A stretch of 11,668 nt of DNA from Bacteroidota bacterium. Lineage in GTDB: Bacteria > Bacteroidota > Bacteroidia > Bacteroidales > WCHB1-69. Of this stretch, positions 1 to 5,099 are shown in pieces. Within the stretch, counting starts at the first letter, position 1. Every line of letters starts with the position of its first letter. A program made the translations under genes and the position numbers. The DNA is taken from positions 1-11,668 of the forward strand of contig JAEWNB010000132.1 in assembly GCA_023392945.1 (NCBI GenBank). Reading direction: 5' to 3'. Under the pieces are notes generated by a model. It saw only the letters and a program-made list of their open reading frames with translations. It searched no databases and was not told the DNA's origin.

Positions 1-255
1 GAAGCTAAGGAAAATCTGGTTCAAGGCAATGTAGTAATTAATTTTATTATTGAAAAAGATGGTAAAGTGAGCAATGTGAAAGTGATGACCAACAATCTGA
101 AAGGAAAAGAAAACATACCTCAAAGCGCTATCGATGAATGTGTTAACGAGGCTACTAAAATTATCAAAAACATGCCCGACTGGAAAGCGGGAACTAATAA
201 AGGAAAAGCAGTCAGAACCACTTTTTCTATTCCAATTAGATTTGCCTTGAAATAA
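1..255 (+). CDS. TonB-family energy transducer, C-terminal domain (5' truncated)
   Basis: The reading frame is open from base 1 and ends at TAA 253-255, giving the last 84 residues of a longer protein that starts upstream of the window. The visible part matches the TonB C-terminal domain: a VxxxFIIEKDGKVSNVKV strand segment, a helix with EATKIIKNMPDWKAG, then NKGKAVRTTFSIPIRFALK. The MPxWxPG-like turn, GKxV and final F-hydrophobic ending are the usual family hallmarks. In the family this periplasmic domain contacts TonB-dependent outer-membrane receptors and passes on energy from the ExbB/ExbD proton channel. It could instead be a TonB-like domain on a sensor (M56 peptidase) or another periplasmic protein, because the N-terminal half is not visible. 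A GTG at 67 is internal and not a start. The gene converges on the minus-strand glycosyltransferase with 11 bp between the stops, and no clear terminator lies between them. Confidence 0.8.
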   Translation, partial: EAKENLVQGNVVINFIIEKDGKVSNVKVMTNNLKGKENIPQSAIDECVNEATKIIKNMPDWKAGTNKGKAVRTTFSIPIRFALK

Positions 256-266
256 TTAAAACTCTT

Positions 267-1055
267 TTACCACACTTCATCAAAATTCTCGGCATTCTTT
301 ACTTTTGGATCTCTTTGGTACTCGAGCAATTTGGCATATTTCAGGTAGGCATTTACAGCCATTGAAAGAGAAAGTGTAAACCCGTCAACTCCACTGATGA
401 TGCCTCCACGAAAGAAATAGTTCCCCACAAAAGACCAAAAACCATGATGAAACGGTGAAAAGACATTGGCACGTCGTCCATTGAGAAACATTATTTTGGC
501 ACTGCGTGTACTATAATTCCGGGCGGGCTTTGAAAAAAGCTCGCCTATGTTTTTATAACGATAATGCAAAATAGCGGCTTTTAATCGCTTTGTATTGTCC
601 AAAGGAACAAAGGCATGTTGTTTGGAATCCACAAAGCGCTTCTTATCACTGCGATATAACCGCACCAAATAATCAGGATACCAACTACAGCAACGCACCC
701 AACGACTCCCGATATAATTTCTCCGACGAACGGCAAAACCGTAGTAAGGAGTATTGCTTAAATCCAGGCTTTTTATGGCTTCAGCCAATTCAGGCATCAC
801 CCGTTCATCAGCATCAAGACTAAAAATCCAACGATTGGAAGCATATTGCAATCCCACATTTTTCTGGAATCCATCTCCAAGATAGGGCTGAACAACGACC
901 TTAGCTCCCGATTCTCTTGCCAATTCTTGCGTCCTGTCAGTACTCCCCGAATCCACCACAATAATCTCCTCACAAATTTGCTTAAGTGACTCAATACACG
1001 CTACAATATTATTTTCTTCATTCAGCGTAATTATCAGTCCTGTAATTTTTTCCAT
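267..1055 (-). CDS. Family 2 glycosyltransferase, WaaE/KdtX-like (LPS or surface glycan)
   Basis: A complete 262-residue protein in the usual size range for short GT2 enzymes of the lipopolysaccharide-core type. The GT-A fold is visible in order: TLNEE at residues 10-14, VVDSGSTDRT at 33-42 (nucleotide-sugar binding), DADE at 81-84 (the DxD-like metal/donor site), a WYPDxxxRLYR segment at 125-135, and a C-terminal amphipathic part with FWSFVGNYFFRGG and AVNAYLKYAKLLE. That last pattern is typical of WaaE/KdtX-like transferases, which add a sugar to LPS core from the cytoplasmic face of the inner membrane. Donor and acceptor cannot be read from the sequence. The start is ATG at 1053-1055 on the minus strand, after an AT-rich leader. 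Its only neighbour is the convergent TonB-type gene, so it appears to be a single-gene unit. Family assignment is firm; substrate is unknown. Confidence 0.9.
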   Translation of the reverse strand: MEKITGLIITLNEENNIVACIESLKQICEEIIVVDSGSTDRTQELARESGAKVVVQPYLGDGFQKNVGLQYASNRWIFSLDADERVMPELAEAIKSLDLSNTPYYGFAVRRRNYIGSRWVRCCSWYPDYLVRLYRSDKKRFVDSKQHAFVPLDNTKRLKAAILHYRYKNIGELFSKPARNYSTRSAKIMFLNGRRANVFSPFHHGFWSFVGNYFFRGGIISGVDGFTLSLSMAVNAYLKYAKLLEYQRDPKVKNAENFDEVW

Positions 1056-1183
1056 TATAAAAAACTTATATTATCTATATTTTATCTTGTAATGCCTAAG
1101 CTATTTCTATTTTCAACGGATTATAAAAGTTTCACCACCATATTCATATTTTCCCCAACAGATTCTTCCTCATAATCATGGCA

Positions 1184-1191
1184 CAAAAATA
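1184..1191 (-). promoter_or_regulatory. Possible -7 box for the glycosyltransferase gene
   Basis: On the minus strand this reads TATTTTTG, matching the Bacteroidetes -7 consensus TAnnTTTG, about 130 bp upstream of the glycosyltransferase start codon. No matching -33 TTG is seen at the expected 19-20 nt spacing. Such boxes occur by chance in AT-rich DNA, so the call is weak. Confidence 0.25.
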
Positions 1192-1218
1192 GTGAAAAAT
1201 CAAAGAGGATTGAAATTA

Positions 1219-1434
1219 ATGCATCCGCAGAAAAATTATCATTATACTGATATTGCTTTCATTCTCTTATTTCATTTTCTTAACCCCTACCCCATTTTTC
1301 CGGAAACAACCACACATGCAGTTGGTCACATTCCTTCCGAAATGGGCGAATTATTGTTTCAGCAGGCGACAGAAATGAAAAAACCATGGAAAAATTATTA
1401 CAACAAGAATCCGCCTTTTGTAAACCTATTTTAG
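1219..1434 (+). CDS. Doubtful small ORF (71 aa) ahead of a hairpin
   Basis: The frame runs from ATG 1219 (or GTG 1192) to TAG 1432-1434 and encodes 71 residues rich in H, F, Y, P and N, with no family I recognise. A hydrophobic run (IAFILLFHF) lies at about residues 12-20 but there is no clear signal peptide. The only support is that a terminator-like hairpin begins 17 nt after the stop, as expected of a short transcript or leader peptide. No good promoter is visible upstream, and no biosynthetic gene follows that would fit attenuation. It may be non-coding or a relic. Confidence 0.2.
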   Translation: MHPQKNYHYTDIAFILLFHFLNPYPIFPETTTHAVGHIPSEMGELLFQQATEMKKPWKNYYNKNPPFVNLF

Positions 1435-1450
1435 GACGAGACAGAACATT

Positions 1451-1486
1451 AAAAAAGCCTCCGGAAGGGAGGCTTGGAGGTTTTTT
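1451..1486. terminator. Hairpin with two competing folds; bidirectional terminator
   Basis: Fold 1 pairs GCCTCC (1457-1462) with GGAGGC (1468-1473) across a 5-nt loop. Read on the minus strand it is followed directly by six T (from 1456 down), a textbook intrinsic terminator for transcripts coming from the right. Fold 2 pairs AAAAAA+CCTCC (1451-1456, 1458-1462) with GGAGG+TTTTTT (1476-1486), leaving G1457 bulged. It places the T-run at the 3' edge for plus-strand transcripts. The two folds share the CCTCC arm and exclude each other, a layout also seen in attenuators. Confidence 0.7.
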
Positions 1487-1493
1487 GATTTAA

Positions 1494-2015
1494 AAATTAA
1501 TTCAATAATTTGTAATTGCAAGACCTTTTAGAACAAATATTTTATAGTAAGTATAGCCAATACAAATCCAACTGCTATCCGCACTCTTAAACCATAAATA
1601 AATAAAAATACCAGTTCTCTCTTTGATTATTTGTTTTAGAGCATAAGAAATAAAGATAACAAAATAGCCCTATAAAGAGATAATACAAAACAAAAAAACT
1701 AATAAACAATATTTCTTTCATTCTATTTAATTTTCTTTATAAACTTTTCATGAATCTAACATGAAATTTTCAGTCTTTTATTTGGGACAAAAGGACTATT
1801 TTATTTTGGAGATGTTCCATTGTTTTGTTCTTGGGAAGTATCATTTGTTTTTGGAAAAGATTTGGTTAAAATTATTCACTAAATTTGCTGTTTCTGATAC
1901 AATGGTTCCTACAATTTGGAGAAAAAGTTATATTTTAATTTTTATTAGGAGGCAAAGGTATGAAATGTTTAGAGATTATTTCATTTTAGGGTAAAAATCT
2001 TGATATCTGCTAAGA
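1494..2015. other. AT-rich stretch with no recognisable gene
   Basis: About 520 bases of strongly AT-rich DNA. A 77-codon frame at 1761-1994 encodes a low-complexity F/Y/L/K-rich peptide with no domain, start context or neighbour support, and I do not call it. I see no RNA gene, no clear promoter pair and no long repeat in this stretch. Confidence 0.6.
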
Positions 2016-2020
2016 TCAGC

Positions 2021-2050
2021 CCGTCGGCAATGTTCTGCGAACTTGCAGGG
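2021..2050. repeat. Palindromic direct repeat A, copy 1
   Basis: CCGTCGGCAATGTTCTG followed by CGAACTTGC recurs at 2179-2207 with a single inserted G. The unit folds as a short hairpin: GCAA-T-GTTC pairs with GAACTTGC, with one bulged T. The base of the stem is eroded in this copy (GCAGG in place of GCCG). No protein gene covers it. Confidence 0.7.
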
Positions 2051-2178
2051 AAATATCGTCAAATCCTAATATCTGCAGCACCTTCTCCGTCATCCGGCGA
2101 CAGTTGGAATGTGGCTAATTTATAATAATTTCTGTCGCTGGCTGCCACCTCTTCCTCAACGAGGACGAGGAATTTTCT

Positions 2179-2207
2179 CCGTCGGCAATGTTCTGGCGAA
2201 CTTGCCG
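2179..2207. repeat. Palindromic direct repeat A, copy 2
   Basis: This is the better preserved copy. CGGCAA-T-GTTC pairs with GAACTTGCCG around a TGGC loop, giving a 10-bp stem with one bulged T. It matches copy 1 over 26 positions with one single-base indel. Confidence 0.7.
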
Positions 2208-2220
2208 AAACTAAAAGAGG

Positions 2221-2234
2221 CGCAAGATCTTGCG
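2221..2234. repeat. Perfect 14-bp palindrome
   Basis: CGCAAGATCTTGCG is its own reverse complement and is followed by TCTCTAC. Very similar GCAAGATnTTGCGTCTC palindromes are, as I recall, dispersed in many bacterial genomes. It sits between repeats A and B within the repeat cluster. Confidence 0.6.
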
Positions 2235-2288
2235 TCTCTACAATATATTCATTGATGGTTTCTGTCTCCTGCTGACGTGGTGGTCGTG

Positions 2289-2327
2289 AATTCGTTAGAC
2301 ACAAATATAACGCTCCTCTGGAGCGAG
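2289..2327. repeat. Palindromic direct repeat B, copy 1
   Basis: A 39-bp unit that matches 2342-2380 at 33 of 39 positions. It contains a hairpin CGCTCC-TCT-GGAGCG at 2311-2325, preceded by the conserved ACAAATATAA. No gene covers it; a 112-codon minus-strand frame through this region appears to be a by-product of the GC-rich repeats. Confidence 0.75.
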
Positions 2328-2341
2328 GGAGGATCGTTTGT

Positions 2342-2380
2342 AATTCGTCAGCTACAAATATAACGCTGCGCTGCAGCGAG
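2342..2380. repeat. Palindromic direct repeat B, copy 2
   Basis: The second copy has the hairpin CGCTGC-GCT-GCAGCG at 2364-2378. Compared with copy 1, the fifth base pair of the stem is swapped from C-G to G-C on both arms, so pairing is kept although the sequence changed. Confidence 0.75.
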
Positions 2381-2410
2381 ATGGGTTGTCGTTGCAAATC
2401 ATTGAAAGAT

Positions 2411-2428
2411 TATTCCCGGAAGGGAATA
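2411..2428. repeat. Short perfect hairpin
   Basis: TATTCCC and GGGAATA pair perfectly around a GGAA loop (7-bp stem). There is no T-run after it, so it does not look like an intrinsic terminator. It lies between repeat B and the 335-bp element. Confidence 0.5.
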
Positions 2429-2466
2429 CAGCTTGGTAGCAGGGAGATTTCGCAAAAGACTTTTCG

Positions 2467-2801
2467 CATTTCGGAAGGAATGCGTCCATTTTTAGCATAT
2501 TCTCAGATTTGAAACAAAATCAAACATCTTCGGAAAACCCGCCGCATTCGTAATTCTTTTTCGTAAAAAATGTGGTAAAAATCGGCGTTAAGACGGCGAC
2601 TGTTTGACGAACGAAGTGAGGAGTTGCCGCCGTTAGACGGTTTTTACCCATTTTTAGAAAAAAATTACGGCGCGGCTAAAGCTGCTTTCTTTTGCTTCAT
2701 TTTCTTTGCAGCGGCAAAGAAAATGAAGAAATATATAAAAATAAAACATTAATAAATTGGAAGATTAGAAATTTGAAGATGGGCGCATTCCTTCCGGTAT
2801 G
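2467..2801. mobile_element. 335-bp MITE-like element with terminal inverted repeats, no transposase
   Basis: The ends at 2467-2489 and 2779-2801 are inverted repeats matching at 20 of 23 positions, with a perfect 13-bp core (CGGAAGGAATGCG and its complement). Inside lies a long imperfect hairpin with arms of about 60 nt (about 2541-2602 and 2622-2678) around a loop with GACGAACGAAGTGAGGAG. After it comes a perfect 15-bp stem-loop at 2695-2728. No protein frame fits the element and no transposase is present. I see no obvious target-site duplication. It could be a non-autonomous transposable element or a structured dispersed repeat; the long internal hairpin is more than a minimal MITE needs. 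Confidence 0.55.
2695..2728. repeat. Perfect 15-bp stem-loop
   Basis: CTTCATTTTCTTTGC (2695-2709) pairs without mismatch with GCAAAGAAAATGAAG (2714-2728) around a 4-nt AGCG loop. Neither strand has a T-run after the stem, so it is not a typical terminator. It forms the right part of the 335-bp element. Confidence 0.7.
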
Positions 2802-2881
2802 GAACAAAAAAATAGAGACGTCAAATTTAGGAAAATGTTCTTTATAATAAAAAAATTAAAATTAAAAAATAGCACAATAAA

Positions 2882-2912
2882 TTGTATTCCTATCAGAATA
2901 ACATTATATTTG
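2882..2912 (+). promoter_or_regulatory. Bacteroidetes-type promoter for the small membrane protein / SOR-like pair
   Basis: A -33 TTG at 2882-2884 and a -7 TATATTTG at 2905-2912 are separated by 20 nt, matching the Bacteroidetes TTG-N19/20-TAnnTTTG pattern. Transcription would start near 2918, about 60 nt ahead of the ATG at 2980. Confidence 0.6.
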
Positions 2913-2979
2913 TCACTTAAAACAAAAAAGCTCTTTAGGTGTTATTAATTCCAAGATTAACCCATAATCCCAACAAAAC

Positions 2980-3177
2980 ATGGAAACATTACTGACCGTT
3001 TTAAATTATGTTGCTCTCATTTCAGGTGGGGCAGCCGGACTATTATTTGTATTTTCATTTCTCAGTGGAATGAAATACATTAAGCTGAAATACATTTGGC
3101 ATAAACGTATCGGCATATACGGATTTAGCCTCATGTGTTTACATGCAGTAATCATGTTCTATTTTTTATTCATTTAA
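2980..3177 (+). CDS. Small two-helix membrane protein with H-x13-H motif
   Basis: A complete 65-residue protein. Helix 1 spans about residues 9-30 (VLNYVALISGGAAGLLFVFSF) and helix 2 about 45-65; the linker is basic (MKYIKLKYIWHKR). Residues H41 and H55 are separated by 13 residues, the spacing of the paired haem-ligand histidines within one helix in ferric reductase and related b-type cytochrome families. No complete family match is recognised, and one helix alone would need a partner or a dimer to hold haem. The promoter box upstream and a 12-nt gap to the next gene support a real gene in a two-gene unit with the secreted SOR-like protein. A haem-binding or electron-transfer role is inference only. 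Confidence 0.65.
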   Translation: METLLTVLNYVALISGGAAGLLFVFSFLSGMKYIKLKYIWHKRIGIYGFSLMCLHAVIMFYFLFI

Positions 3178-3189
3178 AAAAAATTATTT

Positions 3190-3531
3190 ATGAAAAAAAT
3201 TATCTTAACCCTGCTGTTGAGTGCGATTGTGCCCTTTATACTGATGGCCGATCCTCCAAAAAAAGTAACCGTAACTTATACCAAAGAAACTTCTACCGTC
3301 AAAGTGGTTGTTTTCCATCCGGTAGCAAACGCTGCTACCCACTATGTAAAGAAGATTACCATTAAAGTAGATGGCAAAGAGGTAAAGACCTTTAATGAAA
3401 CCACTCAGGACAACAACAAAACTGATAGCAGAGAAGTGGTTCTGAAAGGAATTAAACCCGGCAGTATCATTGAAGCCACAGCAGACTGTTCCATCATGGG
3501 TTCTAAAAAAGGGAAAATAAAAGTGGAATAG
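3190..3531 (+). CDS. Secreted desulfoferrodoxin/superoxide reductase-like protein, degenerate site
   Basis: A complete 113-residue protein with an N-terminal signal peptide (KK, then a hydrophobic stretch at about 4-18, probable cleavage after LMA-20). The mature part resembles the small beta-sandwich of the ferrous-iron domain of superoxide reductase: VKVVVFHPV at about 37-45, HYVKKITIKVDGKEV at 51-65, a GIKPGS turn near 87-92, and ATADCSIMG at 96-104. In true SOR the iron is held by four His and one Cys, the last pair in a CNxHG motif. Here H43, H51 and C100 remain, but the CNxHG histidine is M103 and the N-terminal His is absent. It is therefore unlikely to be a normal SOR and may be a periplasmic metal or redox carrier. 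It lies 12 nt after the small membrane protein and is followed by a strong terminator. Confidence 0.7.
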   Translation: MKKIILTLLLSAIVPFILMADPPKKVTVTYTKETSTVKVVVFHPVANAATHYVKKITIKVDGKEVKTFNETTQDNNKTDSREVVLKGIKPGSIIEATADCSIMGSKKGKIKVE

Positions 3532-3576
3532 CCCATTCGGCTCTTCTAAAGAAATAATTTCACCTTATTTCAAATT

Positions 3577-3613
3577 AATCATGGTTTTGCGTAATGCAGA
3601 ACCATGATTTTTT
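3577..3613 (+). terminator. Intrinsic terminator after the SOR-like gene
   Basis: AATCATGGTT (3577-3586) pairs perfectly with AACCATGATT (3600-3609), with an inner TGC/GCA pairing, and the stem runs into a T-run at 3608-3613. It closes the two-gene unit and separates it from rex. Confidence 0.88.
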
Positions 3614-3746
3614 ATAAAGAATTTATACCATATATATATAGTATCAAATTAAACTCAAATAAAGCATAAATTCTTTTATTTTACTACAAGCAATTTCTCT
3701 GTAAAAAACCATATAATTAGCTTTAAATAAGCATTTATATAGTTTT

Positions 3747-3760
3747 ATGATAAAAATCAT
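3747..3760. promoter_or_regulatory. FNR/CRP-like palindrome upstream of rex
   Basis: ATGAT-AAAA-ATCAT is a perfect interrupted palindrome keeping the TGAT-N4-ATCA core of FNR-type operators (TTGAT-N4-ATCAA). It is centred about 97 bp before the estimated rex transcription start. AT-rich DNA makes chance matches possible and no regulator gene is in the window. Confidence 0.35.
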
Positions 3761-3795
3761 CTTTATTTGAATTGTTAAAAAAACAAAAAATCGTC

Positions 3796-3829
3796 TTTTT
3801 GAATAAAGAAATATTTCTTTATTCAAAAA
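3796..3829. promoter_or_regulatory. Probable Rex operator: perfect 34-bp palindrome
   Basis: The half site TTTTTGAATAAAGAAAT (3796-3812) is followed by its exact reverse complement up to 3829. The central GAAATATTTC equals the core of the classical Rex site TTGTGAAATATTTCACAA; the flanking TTGT/ACAA are replaced by AT-rich bases. It lies directly upstream of the rex gene and covers the expected -33 region of the rex promoter, so bound repressor would block RNA polymerase. Assignment to Rex rests on position and core match. Confidence 0.7.
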
Positions 3830-3836
3830 TAAGTTG

Positions 3837-3844
3837 TACTTTTG
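3837..3844 (+). promoter_or_regulatory. -7 promoter box of rex and the hydrogenase genes
   Basis: TACTTTTG matches TAnnTTTG and lies 20 nt ahead of the rex ATG, implying a very short leader. The expected -33 position (about 3814-3817, TTTC) lies inside the palindrome. No other convincing promoter is seen between here and the sensor gene, so it probably drives the whole gene row. Confidence 0.6.
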
Positions 3845-3864
3845 TCGCATAAAAAAACAAAGAT

Positions 3865-4524
3865 ATGGAACCTACAAATGACAAATCAAAAAGCAGAGCC
3901 ACACAGGGCGTACCGGAACCCACTATCAGAAGGATGCCGGTATATTTAAACATTGTAAAAAAAATAAAAGAGGAAGGGCAAACGACCATATCAGCGCCTC
4001 AGATCGGACAAAAACTAAATTTAGATTCCACTCAAGTAGTGAAAGATATCAGCTACACTGGAGTTGTTGGGAAACCCAAAATTGGTTATCAGATTGATGA
4101 ATTGATAGCCTCTCTTGAAGATTTTTTAGGATACAACAGAAATCATGAAGCATTTCTTGTTGGGGCCGGTTTTTGGGGGAGTGCACTCATTCAATATCCG
4201 GGATTCCCGGAATCAGTGATTAAGATAGTAGCTGCTTTTGACAATGATCGCAACAAGATAGGAACAGAAATAGCAGGAGTTCCTGTTTTCGGCATTGAGA
4301 AATACCGAGATATGGCAGAGAGACTTCATATTAGCATAGGCATCATCACCACTCCGCCTGAAATTGCACAGGAAGTTGCAGATATGATGGTAAGTTGGGG
4401 TATCAAAGCTATTTGGAATTTCACCCCGGCAAAATTAAAAGTTCCGTCTCATATTATCATACAGGACACTCACATCTATGATAATTTAGCAGTGATCGTT
4501 AGCAAACTCACAAAATTAAAATAG
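3865..4524 (+). CDS. rex: Redox-sensing transcriptional repressor Rex
   Basis: A complete 219-residue Rex protein, near the family length of about 210. The N-terminal winged helix spans about residues 18-85, opening with PEPTIRRMPVYL. The recognition-helix part reads VVKDISYTGVVGKPKIGY (58-75) where classical Rex has IRKDLSYFGEFGKRGVGY. The Rossmann domain starts at about 95 with GAGFWG (100-105, GxGxxG), followed by AAFDNDRNKIGTEIAGVPVFG, ITTPPEIAQEVAD and GIKAIWNFTPAKLKVP, all Rex hallmarks. In the family, high NADH releases the dimer from DNA and de-represses fermentative genes. The gene lies 35 nt ahead of hydC in the same direction and just behind a long palindrome, so auto-regulation and control of the hydrogenase are likely. 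Loss of the Arg in IRKD accompanies the changed outer bases of the operator. Identification is firm. Confidence 0.95.
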   Translation: MEPTNDKSKSRATQGVPEPTIRRMPVYLNIVKKIKEEGQTTISAPQIGQKLNLDSTQVVKDISYTGVVGKPKIGYQIDELIASLEDFLGYNRNHEAFLVGAGFWGSALIQYPGFPESVIKIVAAFDNDRNKIGTEIAGVPVFGIEKYRDMAERLHISIGIITTPPEIAQEVADMMVSWGIKAIWNFTPAKLKVPSHIIIQDTHIYDNLAVIVSKLTKLK

Positions 4525-4559
4525 TACATAATTATTATAAACTATAATATTCAAAAAAT

Positions 4560-5060
4560 ATGAAAAAAGAAATTACTGTCAACGACAGGTCAAGACAGTT
4601 TAAGCAGGTTCTGGAGATTATCGGGAAGTACAATTACGATAAGTCTCGTTTAATCACAATTCTTCAGGAAGTTCAGGCAGAATATCGCTATCTTCCCAAA
4701 GAGGTATTAACTTACATAGCAACCGCACTAAAGATGCCGGTTGCCGAAGTTTTTGGTGTTGCCACCTTTTATGCCCACTTCTCCATTGAAGCAAAGGGCA
4801 AATATGTTATCAAAGTTTGTGACGGAACCGCCTGTCATGTAAAAGGCTCATCAAAATTACTTGACACGGTAATGAGCAAATTAAAATTAACTGAAGAGAA
4901 ACACACTACTGATGACATGTTATTTACGATGGAAGCAGTGAGTTGTCTCGGCGCATGCGGGCTTGCCCCTGTAATGGTCATTAATGACAAGGTTTACGGG
5001 CAAGTAACGGCACAGAAATGTGAAGAAATTTTAGATGAAATAATTGCGAATGAAAAATAA
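4560..5060 (+). CDS. hydC: NADH-linked [FeFe]-hydrogenase subunit HydC (NuoE-like)
   Basis: A complete 166-residue protein of the NuoE/24-kDa family. The N-terminal helical part (about 10-75) has LPKEVLTYIATAL and VFGVATFYAHF. The thioredoxin-like domain follows with the [2Fe-2S] ligands C87, C92 (CDGTACHVKG), C129 and C133 (CLGACGLAPVM). In trimeric hydrogenases this cytoplasmic subunit sits beside HydB and holds one [2Fe-2S] cluster near the FMN. It lies between rex (35 nt) and hydB (39 nt). Respiratory complex I also has NuoE, but the hydB-hydA context and absence of other nuo genes point to the soluble hydrogenase. Confidence 0.93.
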   Translation: MKKEITVNDRSRQFKQVLEIIGKYNYDKSRLITILQEVQAEYRYLPKEVLTYIATALKMPVAEVFGVATFYAHFSIEAKGKYVIKVCDGTACHVKGSSKLLDTVMSKLKLTEEKHTTDDMLFTMEAVSCLGACGLAPVMVINDKVYGQVTAQKCEEILDEIIANEK

Positions 5061-5065
5061 GAAAA

Positions 5066-5077
5066 CAGGCAAGCCTG
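5066..5077. repeat. Small palindrome between hydC and hydB
   Basis: CAGGCAAGCCTG is an inverted repeat with CAGG/CCTG arms, located in the 39-nt gap between hydC and hydB. It is too short for a terminator and has no T-run; it may be chance. Confidence 0.3.
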
Positions 5078-5099
5078 ATAAATTTGAAAAAAAAGAGAA

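Noticed and set aside
1953..1960. Minus-strand TACCTTTG, a -7 box match
   Set aside because: No -33 match at the expected spacing and no gene in its direction before the hairpin at 1451-1486.
1761..1994. 77-codon open frame on the plus strand
   Set aside because: The peptide is low-complexity F/Y/L/K-rich, has no recognisable domain and lies isolated in AT-rich DNA.
2021..2380. Repeats resembling a CRISPR array
   Set aside because: Only two copies of each of two different repeats, with irregular spacing and diverged sequence; no cas genes are present.
2059..2397. 112-codon open frame on the minus strand
   Set aside because: It runs through both copies of repeat B and repeat A copy 2, has no domain or promoter, and its openness follows from the GC-richer repeats.
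3190..3531. A functional superoxide reductase
   Set aside because: Two of the five expected iron ligands are missing, including the His of CNxHG (M103 here), so only a fold-level resemblance is claimed.
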